Counted from the first letter of the stretch, positions 7,855 through 17,168 are shown. The stretch: 50,450 bases of DNA from JBKHYJ01 sp046565505 (GCA_046565505.1 JBKHYJ010000032.1:1-50450), one strand, 5' to 3'. The notes: generated by a model from the sequence alone, not told the origin. A program made the numbers and translations.

Positions 7855-9821
7855 CTACAGCGGCGACTGACAATTGGGTTGAGATCAACCAGCGATACCT
7901 CATGGCAAGGCTAGCAATTGTCCGCAATGACTTGAGGCGTTATATTTCGCGCACTCAGAAGAAGTCTGAGTGCGAAATTGATGAAAACGCTGAGCAGAAT
8001 CTGAGTGAGGTAACGCGGGCTCTGCCGTTCGCCTCAGCGATGGACTCTCTATGCTCGGCTTTCGGCTTATCGTCTTTCGAGGGCGATTTGTTGCTGCTAT
8101 GCGCAGGCGTAGAGTTGGACGCCGCCTTCGGGCAATTATGCGCAATCGCTCAAGGAGACACGCATCGCCCCTTCCCAACATTCAGTCTCGCTCTCGCGGC
8201 TCTAGCGGAGGGGCACTGGAGCGCGCTGACTCCTAATGCGCCGTTACGCCGCTGGCATATGATCGAAATCGGACCGGGCGATACGCTTACAGGCAGTCAG
8301 CTTCGCATTGATGAACGCGCGCTACACTACCTGGCCGGGCTGTCATACCTGGACGTGCGGTTGCATGGATTAATAGAACTTGTGCCGCCCCCAAACGGCC
8401 TTCCTCCGTCGCATCGAAAGGTAGCTCAAGGGATCGCTGATGTACTGTCGCGCCCCATGCCCATCTCAGCCCTGCCGGTGATCAACTTGTGCGGCCATGA
8501 GCGCGTAGGCAAGCGCGCGGTTGCCGCCTCTGCGTGCGCGACGGTCGGGATAAAGCTGCGTGCCATTCGCACAGCAGATATTCCGCCGCTCGTGGCCGAG
8601 CGAGAGGCACTGGCACGTCTCTGGGAACGCGAGGCAATTCTGAGCAGCACCGCGCTACTGTTGAATCACGAGACAACGGATAACAATCACGTTGCCCTAT
8701 CGTTCATAGAGAACGTACAGGGGCCGCTGTTTGTGGCGAGCCGCGAGCCGCTGCGTTTGTGGAGGCGTTCGGTAATTCGTCTGGATGTCAACAAGCCGGG
8801 CGCGGCTGAACAGCGCGGCCTGTGGCAAGAGGCCCTCGCGCCGATAGCGCCACAGCTAAACGGCCAGGTAGAGAGGCTGGTTTCGCAGTTCGATCTTGAT
8901 ATGCATACAATTCATGCCACGAGCGCTCAAGTGCTGACCGGCGCGCCGCATGAAGAGAAAGAGATTGGCCTCCTGCTTTGGAACGCATGCCGCTCTCAAG
9001 CGCGGTCGCGGCTTGACGACCTCGCGCAGCGCATAGAACCGGCCGCCACATGGAATGATCTCGTCTTGCCCGAAGGGCAGCTTCAAATTCTGCGCGACAT
9101 TTCGGCTCAAGTCCATCATCGCGCCGAGGTATATGAGACCTGGGGATTTGCTTCCAAGGGAACACGCGGTCTGGGCATCAGCGCGCTGTTTGCGGGCGCG
9201 AGCGGAACAGGCAAAACGATGGCAGCCGAAGTGCTAGCCAATGAGCTAAAGCTCGACCTTTATCGGATAGACCTCAGCCAGGTGGTAAGCAAATACATTG
9301 GCGAAACGGAGAAGAACCTGCGCCGCGTATTTGACGCGGCAGAAGAAGGGGGCGCGGTCTTGTTATTCGACGAGGCCGATGCACTGTTCGGTAAGCGCAG
9401 CGAAGTCAAAGACAGTCACGACCGCTATGCGAATATAGAGATCAGCTATCTGCTTCAACGCATGGAAGCGTATCGCGGTCTTGCGATTTTAACCACCAAT
9501 ATGAAAAGCGTGCTCGACCCGGCCTTCTTGCGCCGCATACGCTTCGTCGTGCAGTTCCCGTTCCCCGACACAGGGCAGCGCGCGAGAATCTGGCAGACCA
9601 TCTTTCCGACGAGCACTCCGACTGAAAACCTGGACATGTGCAAGCTGGCGCGGCTCAACGTGGCAGGAGGGAATATACGCAACATCGCCCTGCACGCAGC
9701 TTTTCTCGCAGCGCATGCAAACGAGCCAGTCCGCATGATCCATCTGCTGTACGCCGCCCGCACAGAGTATTCCAAGTTAGAGAAACCGCTGACAGAAGCT
9801 GAGAGCAGGGATTGGATATGA
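7851..9821 (+). CDS. AAA+ ATPase, Afp15/Pvc15-like
   Basis: 656 residues. The C-terminal AAA+ module has Walker A GASGTGKT (449-456), Walker B LLFDEADALFGKR (D507, E508), sensor 1 TTNMK and the arginine-finger region DPAFLRRIRF. The N-terminal 400 residues look like the degenerate first ATPase-like or winged region usual in this family. Homologues (Afp15/Pvc15) are cytosolic ATPases needed for particle assembly or cargo loading. One such gene occurs in nearly every eCIS locus, which helps define this locus as eCIS rather than phage. Overlaps by ATGA on the 5' side and TATGA on the 3' side. Confidence 0.93.
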   Translation: MTTAATDNWVEINQRYLMARLAIVRNDLRRYISRTQKKSECEIDENAEQNLSEVTRALPFASAMDSLCSAFGLSSFEGDLLLLCAGVELDAAFGQLCAIAQGDTHRPFPTFSLALAALAEGHWSALTPNAPLRRWHMIEIGPGDTLTGSQLRIDERALHYLAGLSYLDVRLHGLIELVPPPNGLPPSHRKVAQGIADVLSRPMPISALPVINLCGHERVGKRAVAASACATVGIKLRAIRTADIPPLVAEREALARLWEREAILSSTALLLNHETTDNNHVALSFIENVQGPLFVASREPLRLWRRSVIRLDVNKPGAAEQRGLWQEALAPIAPQLNGQVERLVSQFDLDMHTIHATSAQVLTGAPHEEKEIGLLLWNACRSQARSRLDDLAQRIEPAATWNDLVLPEGQLQILRDISAQVHHRAEVYETWGFASKGTRGLGISALFAGASGTGKTMAAEVLANELKLDLYRIDLSQVVSKYIGETEKNLRRVFDAAEEGGAVLLFDEADALFGKRSEVKDSHDRYANIEISYLLQRMEAYRGLAILTTNMKSVLDPAFLRRIRFVVQFPFPDTGQRARIWQTIFPTSTPTENLDMCKLARLNVAGGNIRNIALHAAFLAAHANEPVRMIHLLYAARTEYSKLEKPLTEAESRDWI

Positions 9822-10078
9822 ACCGACCAAACGTAGAGTTATACATTGAGGAACTAGTCCTTCACGGCTTTGTGCCGGGAGAGCGCCATGACATTGGCGA
9901 GGCCGTGGAGCGTGAGCTGACACGGTTGTTCGCAGAGCAGGGCGCGCCGCCTCAACTGTCCCATAGTAGTCAGACCGCTCGCATGGACGCAGGGGCGTTT
10001 GAGGTTAGTCCCGACTCAAAGCCGGAGGTGATCGGCACACAGGTTGCGCAGACTTTGTATGGCAGGTTGGGCCGATGA
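9818..10078 (+). CDS. small conserved eCIS-associated protein
   Basis: 86 residues. The opening NVELYIEELVLHGFVPGERH is a recurring signature of small proteins next to the ATPase gene in eCIS loci (from memory). The rest, with GEAVERELTRLFAEQG, is mostly helical and has no known domain. I place the start at the ATG that overlaps the ATPase stop; an in-frame TTG lies six bases earlier. It ends overlapping the first cargo gene. The position between ATPase and cargo suggests a loading adaptor, but that is inference. Confidence 0.7.
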   Translation: MNRPNVELYIEELVLHGFVPGERHDIGEAVERELTRLFAEQGAPPQLSHSSQTARMDAGAFEVSPDSKPEVIGTQVAQTLYGRLGR

Positions 10079-11985
10079 GTGGAGCAGTGCAAGGGCCAGT
10101 GAAAACCGCAGCGGTAGCGCCCGTTACACCTGAAAATCCTAGTGTGAATCAGCGCAAGTGCGCATGTGGCGGATCTGCGGGCGTGTCCGGTAAATGCCAG
10201 AGTTGCAAAGCCAAGAGCACGCCTGTCGAACGCAATTCAGTAGATCGAACCACTCTGTCCAGCCTTATTGACTCGCTTGCAGATGCGGCGTTTTTTGCTC
10301 CGCCGCAAGTCCCTCGGCGTTACTTTGCAACGGGCCTCGGCCATAACTTTGGGCATCTCGAAGTGGAGCCTCGCGTACGCCAAAAGCTACAGCCGAGGCC
10401 ATCTGTCAGCCAGCCTGAAGATCAATTAGAGTCTCAAGCTACACCGGAGACAGCCCTTTCTCAGCAGACTGACTCTGGCGGTCTTATCATTGATGACGAT
10501 GCGCAGCTCGGCCCTAACCAGATGCGCAAGAGCCAGTTTCTTGATCAACTGCAATCAGCGGTTATCTCTGCCGCCGATGCTGAGCTTGCCAGGGTGGGCC
10601 GCACTGCTCTAGGGTGTCATTACATCAAAGACTGGATAGGCTATTACCGCTCCCGCCCTGCCGCTTACGTCGAACGCTCTTTGCACAAATACGCGCCTGA
10701 CGCTACTTCAGCATCATCCGCAAGCGCATACATTCCATTTGTCGCAGAGCATATCAAGCGGGCCGTGTCGGTGTGGGCCGCGACAGGCCAGATCACAGGT
10801 GTGCCCGAAGAACTGGCTGGCCGGTTAACTGCACGATGGCTGATTGGAGCAGCGGGAGAGGTTCTATCAAGAGTCGCCGGCGCGATCAGCTCGGCAGGAG
10901 AGGTGATAGGGGGCATGTTCAGTAATGCTCGTGAGGACCGCCCCAGAGAGGCTGACACCCCTCGACAGATCGAATCGGAACTAGGGCAAGGGCAGTCGCT
11001 TGATGCGACTGTGCGCTCAAGGATGGAGAGCGCGTTCGGCCACGACTTCTCGCATGTGCGTGTGCACACAGACCGCCGCGCAGCAGGCTTGTCGGATGGT
11101 CTGAATGCGAGAGCGTTCACTATCGGAAGTGATATCGCCTTTGGTGCAGGTGAATATCAACCAGGGAGCTTGATAGGCGATGCATTGCTCGCACATGAGT
11201 TGGCTCACGTTGTTCAGCAGGGCGGCGGAGTGTCATCTGTTATGCCGTCGCAGCAGCGAGAAGCAGATGACAACGAGCTGGAAGATGATGCCAATAGATT
11301 GGCCGTAGGCGCAGTGGCCTCGGCTTGGTTAGGGTCGAAAGCCGTGTTAGGAAATACTGGCCTGAGTACTGCGCCACGACTTCGCAGCGGGTTGCGCCTT
11401 TCTCGTTGTGGCAAGGCGGCGAAGACGGATGGCCCAATGAAGACAGTGACAATTTACCACGCCAAGCTACCTGGAGGCAGAGGGTCAGTGGCCAGTGATG
11501 TCGAGTATGCCAACAGTGAGGTCTACAACGATCAGGCGAAGATCGCTATAAAGATAGGTGGTCAGAATAAAGTCCCTGAAGATATGCCGAAAACAGTTCT
11601 GGATAGTAATCAGATGTTGCCTCTGGGCCAAAGCGCATCCAATCCATCGCCACAATTGGAGAACCTATTTAAAACCCAAACACCGGGAGAAATCAACTTC
11701 TACTATGTGAAAGGTTTTATCTATCCACCGACGGATATCATGGATCATATTGCTGTTTCGTATCCTCCTTTCCTCGGCAAAGAATACGTCGGATCGCTGA
11801 TGAGCAATGAGTCAGTAGAGGGTACGTTTGCACATGAGTTAGGACACCTACTGCTGGATCAACCTGCGAAAGTATCACATAACGTACCACCTAAGAATTT
11901 AATGTTTGAGACTCGATATAAAGACGAAAATGAATTAACAGAAGAGCAAGTCAGGAGGATGAGGGAGAGCAAATTTGTAAGATGA
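10075..11985 (+). CDS. DUF4157 eCIS cargo protein A with C-terminal metalloprotease-like domain
   Basis: 636 residues. Residues 25-47 carry a four-cysteine tag (KCACGGSAGVSGKCQSCK). Residues about 140-255 are a helical region nearly duplicated in the next cargo protein. Residues 315-385 are the DUF4157 (eCIS core) domain, with FGHDFSHVRVHTD and its own AHELAHVVQQ (H374, E375, H378). The C-terminal 190 residues differ from the paralogue and contain FAHELGHLLL (H587, E588, H591), His602 and a following NLMF that resembles a metzincin Met-turn, so this is a likely zinc protease payload. DUF4157 proteins are known eCIS-associated effectors. No signal peptide is seen, as expected for cargo loaded into the particle. 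Confidence 0.88.
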   Translation: MSGAVQGPVKTAAVAPVTPENPSVNQRKCACGGSAGVSGKCQSCKAKSTPVERNSVDRTTLSSLIDSLADAAFFAPPQVPRRYFATGLGHNFGHLEVEPRVRQKLQPRPSVSQPEDQLESQATPETALSQQTDSGGLIIDDDAQLGPNQMRKSQFLDQLQSAVISAADAELARVGRTALGCHYIKDWIGYYRSRPAAYVERSLHKYAPDATSASSASAYIPFVAEHIKRAVSVWAATGQITGVPEELAGRLTARWLIGAAGEVLSRVAGAISSAGEVIGGMFSNAREDRPREADTPRQIESELGQGQSLDATVRSRMESAFGHDFSHVRVHTDRRAAGLSDGLNARAFTIGSDIAFGAGEYQPGSLIGDALLAHELAHVVQQGGGVSSVMPSQQREADDNELEDDANRLAVGAVASAWLGSKAVLGNTGLSTAPRLRSGLRLSRCGKAAKTDGPMKTVTIYHAKLPGGRGSVASDVEYANSEVYNDQAKIAIKIGGQNKVPEDMPKTVLDSNQMLPLGQSASNPSPQLENLFKTQTPGEINFYYVKGFIYPPTDIMDHIAVSYPPFLGKEYVGSLMSNESVEGTFAHELGHLLLDQPAKVSHNVPPKNLMFETRYKDENELTEEQVRRMRESKFVR

Positions 11986-12021
11986 TCTGAGATTTCAAGT
12001 ATCGCGGAGGAATCAGGCTAA

Positions 12022-14331
12022 ATGAGTACGCAATCGCAAGCGCAGTCAAAAATTACGCCAGCACCGGCACAGCCCTCTTTTGTGCCTTCCGGCCTGCTTC
12101 AGCGTAAGTGCGTCTGCGGCAGCCCTGCCGGAACGTCGGGCCAATGTCTGGAGTGCAAAAATAAACGCCCTTCCCTTCAACGCTTTCCCGCTTCCCGTGC
12201 GTCCGAATCGCTGCCTGACTCTCTTGCCGGTGCTCACGATTCTACTCCTTCACAAGATACCTCGAATCACTTCGCTTCCTATTTGGGCCACAGCTTCGGA
12301 GAGGTAGGGGTTCTCACAAGCGTGCCCCGCAAGCTACAGCCGAAGGTCTCTGTCAGCCAGCCTGAAGATCAATTGGAGATGGAAGCTGACCGTGCCGCTG
12401 AGCTTGTCACAGGCACCTCGCTTCTCTCTGCTCCTCTGTCTCCCGCTCAACCTCTCATCCAGCGCGCGCCCGCTGATAAGAGTTCACCCATAGCAGAGCA
12501 ATCTCCCACTGCTGCAGCTGCACAGGCGGTGACTACGGCCGCCACCGCAGAGCAGGCTGCGCCATCCGGGCTGATCGTCGAGGATAATGCCGCGCAAATC
12601 GACGCGGCCCAGATGCGCAAGACTCAGTTCCTGGACCGGCTGCAATCCGAAGTATGCGCCGCCGCCGACGCTGAGCTTGCCAGGGTGGGTCAGACTGCCC
12701 AGGGGTGTCCTTACATAGAGAACTGGATTGGTTACTACCGTTCTCGGCCAGCCTCTCACGTAGAGCGTGCGCTGAAACGCTATGCCCCAGAGGCATCTGC
12801 GGCAACATCAGCAGCCGACTACATCCCGCTGGTTGCAGAGCGTGTGAGGCGAGCAGTGACGGTGTGGGCTACGACAGGAGAGATCACAGGCGTGCCAGAA
12901 GAGTTGGCCGGCCAGCTACCAACAGGAGGGTTGCTCGGGGCGATGGGAGGGATTCTCTCCGGGATCGGCGGAGCAGTCACAGGCGCGCTGGGGTCTGTAG
13001 GTAGCGCAATAGGAGGTATATTCACAAAGACCAGAGAAGGAGAAGCGGCAGGCGAGGGAGACGCTGAACAGATCCAATCGCAGTTGAGCGGCGGGCAGTC
13101 GCTAGATGCAGGTGTGAAGTCAAAGATGGAGGGCGCATACGGGCACGACTTCTCGCATGTGCGAGTCCATACAGACAGCCGGGCAGCAGGCTTATCGGAT
13201 GGCTTGAACGCGAGGGCGTTCACGATAGGAAATGACATAGCGTTCGCGGCAGGAGAGTACAAGCCGGGCACACTGATAGGCGATGCGCTGCTTGCGCATG
13301 AACTTGCTCATGTGGTGCAGCAAGGCTCGCAGGCTTCTTTCAACGCTCCGATGCAGAAGGGGCAGAATGAGTACAATTCGCTCGAAGAAGACGCAGATGT
13401 CTCTGCGGTGAATGCGGTTGTCTCAATGTGGGGTAAGACCAAAGGGGCATTTGGAAACATCTCTCAGAATGCAATGCCGCGCTTCAGGTCTGGATTGAAG
13501 CTCCAACGATGCCCCGCCTCTAAACAGGCCGGCCCGCCAACGACCACGCCGACCACGACTCCCGGGCAGTCGTGCAAGCCGACGCTTCAGAACCCGGAAT
13601 GGTCCGTGTCTCCTGAGCCAAGACTCGTGCCTGTGCAGGGCGGCTGCGCGTTGGATTTTTCCGGCGGAAGGCCGCCCGCTGAGGCCGCCTCTTTCGGCGG
13701 CGCTGGGATGTCATTCAAAGGGAACATACAAATTCCTCCGACCTGCCCCGGCAAAGTGTACTTTACGCAACTCGTCAATCAAGTCAACTTATCTATCGTT
13801 GCTTGCGAAGATGGGACTACCGTTTGTCAGGGCGGAAGTCTTACGTGGGGTTTCGACAAGTTCAAGCACATTCCCTCGCGATACGCGTCTGACATAGAGA
13901 CGCGAAGTGGCCAGACACTCGAACAGCTTGTGAACTTCGGAGATAGTCCGGGCCACCCGAACATTTCAGAAATAGATACTATGGTTCGATTCTGTCTTGA
14001 GGATGAATTTGTAACTTTTATCGTCCACGAGAATCCCGCAGGGGTTATCCAACCGCTGGGGTGGATGCACTGGAAATTCAACGCGAGGGCCTGGCGCGAT
14101 GCCGGAACTTGCCCGGCTACGACCAGAACACCCGATTGCGCAGGCTGGCATCTTGACGGGGTGGGGCAGAAACTCGGAGACAATTTTGCAGGTGGCGCCC
14201 CGCCTGTACCCTTGAACTTCTCGCTACCTGTAGTGACTGCGGCAGACCTCCCTTTTAGTGACTGTCCAGAAAATACCTGCGCTGCGCCAGCCGCAGGCAG
14301 TACTCAACCCATAGGTGGCCCTGGCAAGTAA
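12022..14331 (+). CDS. DUF4157 eCIS cargo protein B, unknown C-terminal payload
   Basis: 769 residues. The four-cysteine tag (KCVCGSPAGTSGQCLECK) is at about 29-46. A QPEDQLEMEADRAAELV segment follows, then a helical block closely similar to cargo A (DAELARVGQTAQGCPYIENW). Next comes a Gly-rich hydrophobic stretch (GGLLGAMGGILSGIGGAVTG) and the DUF4157 domain with AHELAHVVQQ (H426, E427, H430). Residues from about 490 onward are not shared with cargo A. They are Cys/Trp-rich (CALDFSGGRPP, GWMHWKFNARAW, SDCPENTC) and I do not recognise a family. It is probably a secreted, disulfide- or metal-stabilised toxin domain. The gene lies 36 bases after cargo A with GGAGG upstream, apparently a tandem duplication with payload exchange. 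Confidence 0.85.
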   Translation: MSTQSQAQSKITPAPAQPSFVPSGLLQRKCVCGSPAGTSGQCLECKNKRPSLQRFPASRASESLPDSLAGAHDSTPSQDTSNHFASYLGHSFGEVGVLTSVPRKLQPKVSVSQPEDQLEMEADRAAELVTGTSLLSAPLSPAQPLIQRAPADKSSPIAEQSPTAAAAQAVTTAATAEQAAPSGLIVEDNAAQIDAAQMRKTQFLDRLQSEVCAAADAELARVGQTAQGCPYIENWIGYYRSRPASHVERALKRYAPEASAATSAADYIPLVAERVRRAVTVWATTGEITGVPEELAGQLPTGGLLGAMGGILSGIGGAVTGALGSVGSAIGGIFTKTREGEAAGEGDAEQIQSQLSGGQSLDAGVKSKMEGAYGHDFSHVRVHTDSRAAGLSDGLNARAFTIGNDIAFAAGEYKPGTLIGDALLAHELAHVVQQGSQASFNAPMQKGQNEYNSLEEDADVSAVNAVVSMWGKTKGAFGNISQNAMPRFRSGLKLQRCPASKQAGPPTTTPTTTPGQSCKPTLQNPEWSVSPEPRLVPVQGGCALDFSGGRPPAEAASFGGAGMSFKGNIQIPPTCPGKVYFTQLVNQVNLSIVACEDGTTVCQGGSLTWGFDKFKHIPSRYASDIETRSGQTLEQLVNFGDSPGHPNISEIDTMVRFCLEDEFVTFIVHENPAGVIQPLGWMHWKFNARAWRDAGTCPATTRTPDCAGWHLDGVGQKLGDNFAGGAPPVPLNFSLPVVTAADLPFSDCPENTCAAPAAGSTQPIGGPGK

Positions 14332-15600
14332 GTGTTTCGTTGGTGTTTTATGCGATTCCGTTTCGAACAGATTGATAATAGACTGCGCGAAAGGCTTCAT
14401 CGCTTTCTAGGCGCGCTTGTCCGTACAGAGGTTCGAGTATTTCGCAGGTCCTGGCCTGCTTTTCAAGTCTGCGGGCTTACGGGCGTAATATCGGCTGCGC
14501 TTCTAGCAATGAGCCTGACAATACGCGGCGGCCTTTCGCCCCTGATCATGATTGTGATCATCCTGGCAGCAATGGTGACTTTCCTCGCCCTCGTCATGGC
14601 GACCAAGATCATCACAGGAGAAGAGAATATCATTTACTATCATCACGAAATAGCGGTGATGATGGTTGCCGTGCTCTTGCTATGGCTTCTGAAACAGCCG
14701 GTTCTAGCTTACCTCGACTTCACGATCCTGGGCATAGGAATATTTCTGGTTTGCGGGCGCGTGGGCTGTTTGATGGTCGGCTGCTGTCACGGTCGCCCTA
14801 ACAACTGGGGCGTATGCTACAGGCCAGAGCATGCCGACGCGGGTTTTACTTACTACTACGTTGGCATACGCCTGCTCCCGATTCAGGCAATTGAATCGCT
14901 GTGGGTGCTGTGCGTTGTCATAGTCGGCGTGATGCTTATCTTGAATGGATACCCACCCGGCGCGGCTCTGGCCTGGTATGTCATGGCTTACGATGTGGGT
15001 CGGTTCTGTTTCGAGTTTGCGCGAGGCGATCCTGAACGACCTTATCTGTGGGGATTCTCTCAGGGTCAATGGCTTTCAGTTGCGCTCATGTTTTTTGTGA
15101 TGATCGTGGGGCTATATGGCGCGCTTCCTTTTTATTCATGGCATGCGTGGGTGACCTCTTGCCTGCTCCTCGTAATGACAGCAGTCGCGGTTAGAAGGCG
15201 TCTTGCACCGGGCGCTAAGCATCGCCTGCTCAACCCAATTCACGTCAGAGAAGTTGCCAGCGTGGTAGAAAACGTATCCGCCCTGACGACAGAAATACCT
15301 CCCGCTTACAGATTGGTTGAGCTTTCAGGGCAGACCTATATTGCCACAGAGCTTCATCTGGGCTGCACATCACTGGGAGTCCAAATATCAGCAAGCGAAA
15401 TCGGCAGCGCGGCAGATAGGACTCTTCATTATGCGCTTTCATATCGCGACGGAGACATGCCCGAAGAGGCTGCCAGAATTATTGCTGGTCTCATCCTCCA
15501 ACTGAGACAGTCTACCGAATATGGTGAGTTGCTGAGAGGGACTGAAGATGTGTTTCACCTGTTGATTCACCCTTTAGCTAGAAAAGCGTTAACCCAATGA
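14332..15600 (+). CDS. Lgt-like (prolipoprotein diacylglyceryl transferase family) membrane protein
   Basis: 422 residues with about seven hydrophobic helices in the first 300. The signature GRVGCLMVGCCHG (142-154) corresponds to the Lgt family motif GRIGNFINGE..G. The Arg and final Gly are kept, but the Asn and Glu positions are Cys, a variant seen in Lgt-like proteins of unclear substrate. QAIESLW and the late YDVGRFCFEFARGDPERPY also fit the family (final Arg/Glu region). About 130 extra soluble residues follow the last helix. The start may be the GTG touching the previous stop or ATG 14350. It is sandwiched between cargo genes, overlapping the third by ATGA, so it is co-expressed with them. 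It could lipidate cargo, anchor particles or act as a cargo-immunity factor; none of these is shown. Confidence 0.75.
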   Translation: MFRWCFMRFRFEQIDNRLRERLHRFLGALVRTEVRVFRRSWPAFQVCGLTGVISAALLAMSLTIRGGLSPLIMIVIILAAMVTFLALVMATKIITGEENIIYYHHEIAVMMVAVLLLWLLKQPVLAYLDFTILGIGIFLVCGRVGCLMVGCCHGRPNNWGVCYRPEHADAGFTYYYVGIRLLPIQAIESLWVLCVVIVGVMLILNGYPPGAALAWYVMAYDVGRFCFEFARGDPERPYLWGFSQGQWLSVALMFFVMIVGLYGALPFYSWHAWVTSCLLLVMTAVAVRRRLAPGAKHRLLNPIHVREVASVVENVSALTTEIPPAYRLVELSGQTYIATELHLGCTSLGVQISASEIGSAADRTLHYALSYRDGDMPEEAARIIAGLILQLRQSTEYGELLRGTEDVFHLLIHPLARKALTQ

Positions 15601-17168
15601 ACAAGCTATCAGGAATTCATATGAAATCTGAGGCTATGCCAGCGGCGGCATTCAGGCCGGCGCGATCTATATTCCTTCAGAAGAAGTGCGATTGTGGCGG
15701 GCCGGCGGGTGTAACAGGCGAGTGTGCCGAATGCAACAGCAAGCAGTTTGCTTTGCAGCGCAATTTCACGAATCAACCAGAGCCTTCTATGGTGCGACAA
15801 ATTTTTAATGTTGCATTGCCTTCATCTGGTCAGCCCCTTGATCAGGCTACAAGCGGTTTTATGGAGCCGCGCTTCGGCCACGACTTTAGTCAGGTGCGCG
15901 TACACACCGGGGGACAAGCAGATGAATCGGCAAAGAGGGTCAACGCACTCGCCTACACAGTTGGGCGCGATATTGTGTTCGGCGAAGGACAGTACGTGCC
16001 TGGCACGACATCAGGGAAGCGCATCCTGGCGCATGAGCTGGCGCATATAGTCCAGCAACAGCATACATCCGCGACGCACTCACCTGCCTTCATCACCTCT
16101 GCTTACGATTCCGCTGAGGCGGAGGCTGATAGCGTTGCCGACCGCATTGCCGATGAGCGGCCCCTGATGCCGGTCAAACAGCGGCGAGGCCCAGCGTTGA
16201 TGCGAAAACTGAGAGTGGATCGTCCAGCTGAGTCTATTCCCAATCCGGGCCCGCAAGCATCGGCGCAAACCAAAGCGGAAGTGGTCCAGGGCTATCTGAG
16301 GATGCTGTCGCAGAGCGGCAGCCCCACAGTTAACCAGACATCTGGCGAAGTAAGCATGGGGACGGGGTATTGCCCCGGGGTCTTGGGAGGACTCGTGCAA
16401 GGCGCGAAGGCCGCTTACGGCGTTGGCCATGACATAGGCAGCGTCGGAGGGCGCATCCCTTTGCTTGGCCCGCTTATTGGAGGGCTGTTCGGAATTTTCG
16501 GCGCAATCGGGGGCGCAGTTGCCGGCCTGTTTGGGTCGGAAATGGTTTCGCCCACCGGCGCCTCAAGCACTCCGGCAGGCTCCTCTTGCCTGTGTGATTT
16601 TATGGACTTCAAAAATGTTTGGACAATAGAGATCAATGACAAAGAGCCGCCAGCCACCTTCAACAAGCGCGTGAGGGTTCCTTCACCCAACAGCCCCCTG
16701 CTGTGGGGCGCAGCCAACGTCAGCGGGCAGTTAGTAAATCATCAACCCTGGCTGTTGTTAGGCCACGAGTTGTGCGGCCATGCCTGGATTGAGGAACGTC
16801 AGAAAGGCGATGTAAATGACGAGGGGGAGAATGAAGCGCCGACTGTTCTTCGCGACCCCGAGACAGGAAAAGTCAGCATGGGAGCGGAGCCGCGTGCGGA
16901 ACAGTTCCTTCGGCATGGCCGGAGCGTCGAGCGAGAGAACCTCATACGTAAGGAGCATGGCATAGAGGCGCGCGGCTTCCGCCTGAGAGAACCTTATTGC
17001 GGCGAATCCTTCTCGCGCGAGAGTACGTCACCACAAGGCCCCGTTGAATGGCAAAAGCTGGGCCGGGGAAGCGGATTTGATACCTATCTGGACACGTGTC
17101 AATACCTGCGAGAACAGTTGCCGGAGAGCAAGACTAGGAAATATAGGATAGATGAACGCATCCCCTGA
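15597..17168 (+). CDS. DUF4157 eCIS cargo protein C with HEXXGH motif
   Basis: 523 residues. The four-cysteine tag (KCDCGGPAGVTGECAECN) is at about 27-44. The DUF4157 domain follows earlier than in A and B (FGHDFSQVRVHTGG; AHELAHIVQQQ with H146, E147, H150), then EAEADSVADRIADE. A Gly-rich hydrophobic hairpin (GPLIGGLFGIFGAIGGAVAG) around 285-310 could insert into membranes. The C-terminal domain contains GHELCGHAW (H390, E391, H395), an HEXXGH arrangement like that of M49-type peptidases rather than the common HEXXH. The helical block of cargo A/B is absent. Probably a different enzymatic payload using the same loading module. Confidence 0.83.
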   Translation: MNKLSGIHMKSEAMPAAAFRPARSIFLQKKCDCGGPAGVTGECAECNSKQFALQRNFTNQPEPSMVRQIFNVALPSSGQPLDQATSGFMEPRFGHDFSQVRVHTGGQADESAKRVNALAYTVGRDIVFGEGQYVPGTTSGKRILAHELAHIVQQQHTSATHSPAFITSAYDSAEAEADSVADRIADERPLMPVKQRRGPALMRKLRVDRPAESIPNPGPQASAQTKAEVVQGYLRMLSQSGSPTVNQTSGEVSMGTGYCPGVLGGLVQGAKAAYGVGHDIGSVGGRIPLLGPLIGGLFGIFGAIGGAVAGLFGSEMVSPTGASSTPAGSSCLCDFMDFKNVWTIEINDKEPPATFNKRVRVPSPNSPLLWGAANVSGQLVNHQPWLLLGHELCGHAWIEERQKGDVNDEGENEAPTVLRDPETGKVSMGAEPRAEQFLRHGRSVERENLIRKEHGIEARGFRLREPYCGESFSRESTSPQGPVEWQKLGRGSGFDTYLDTCQYLREQLPESKTRKYRIDERIP

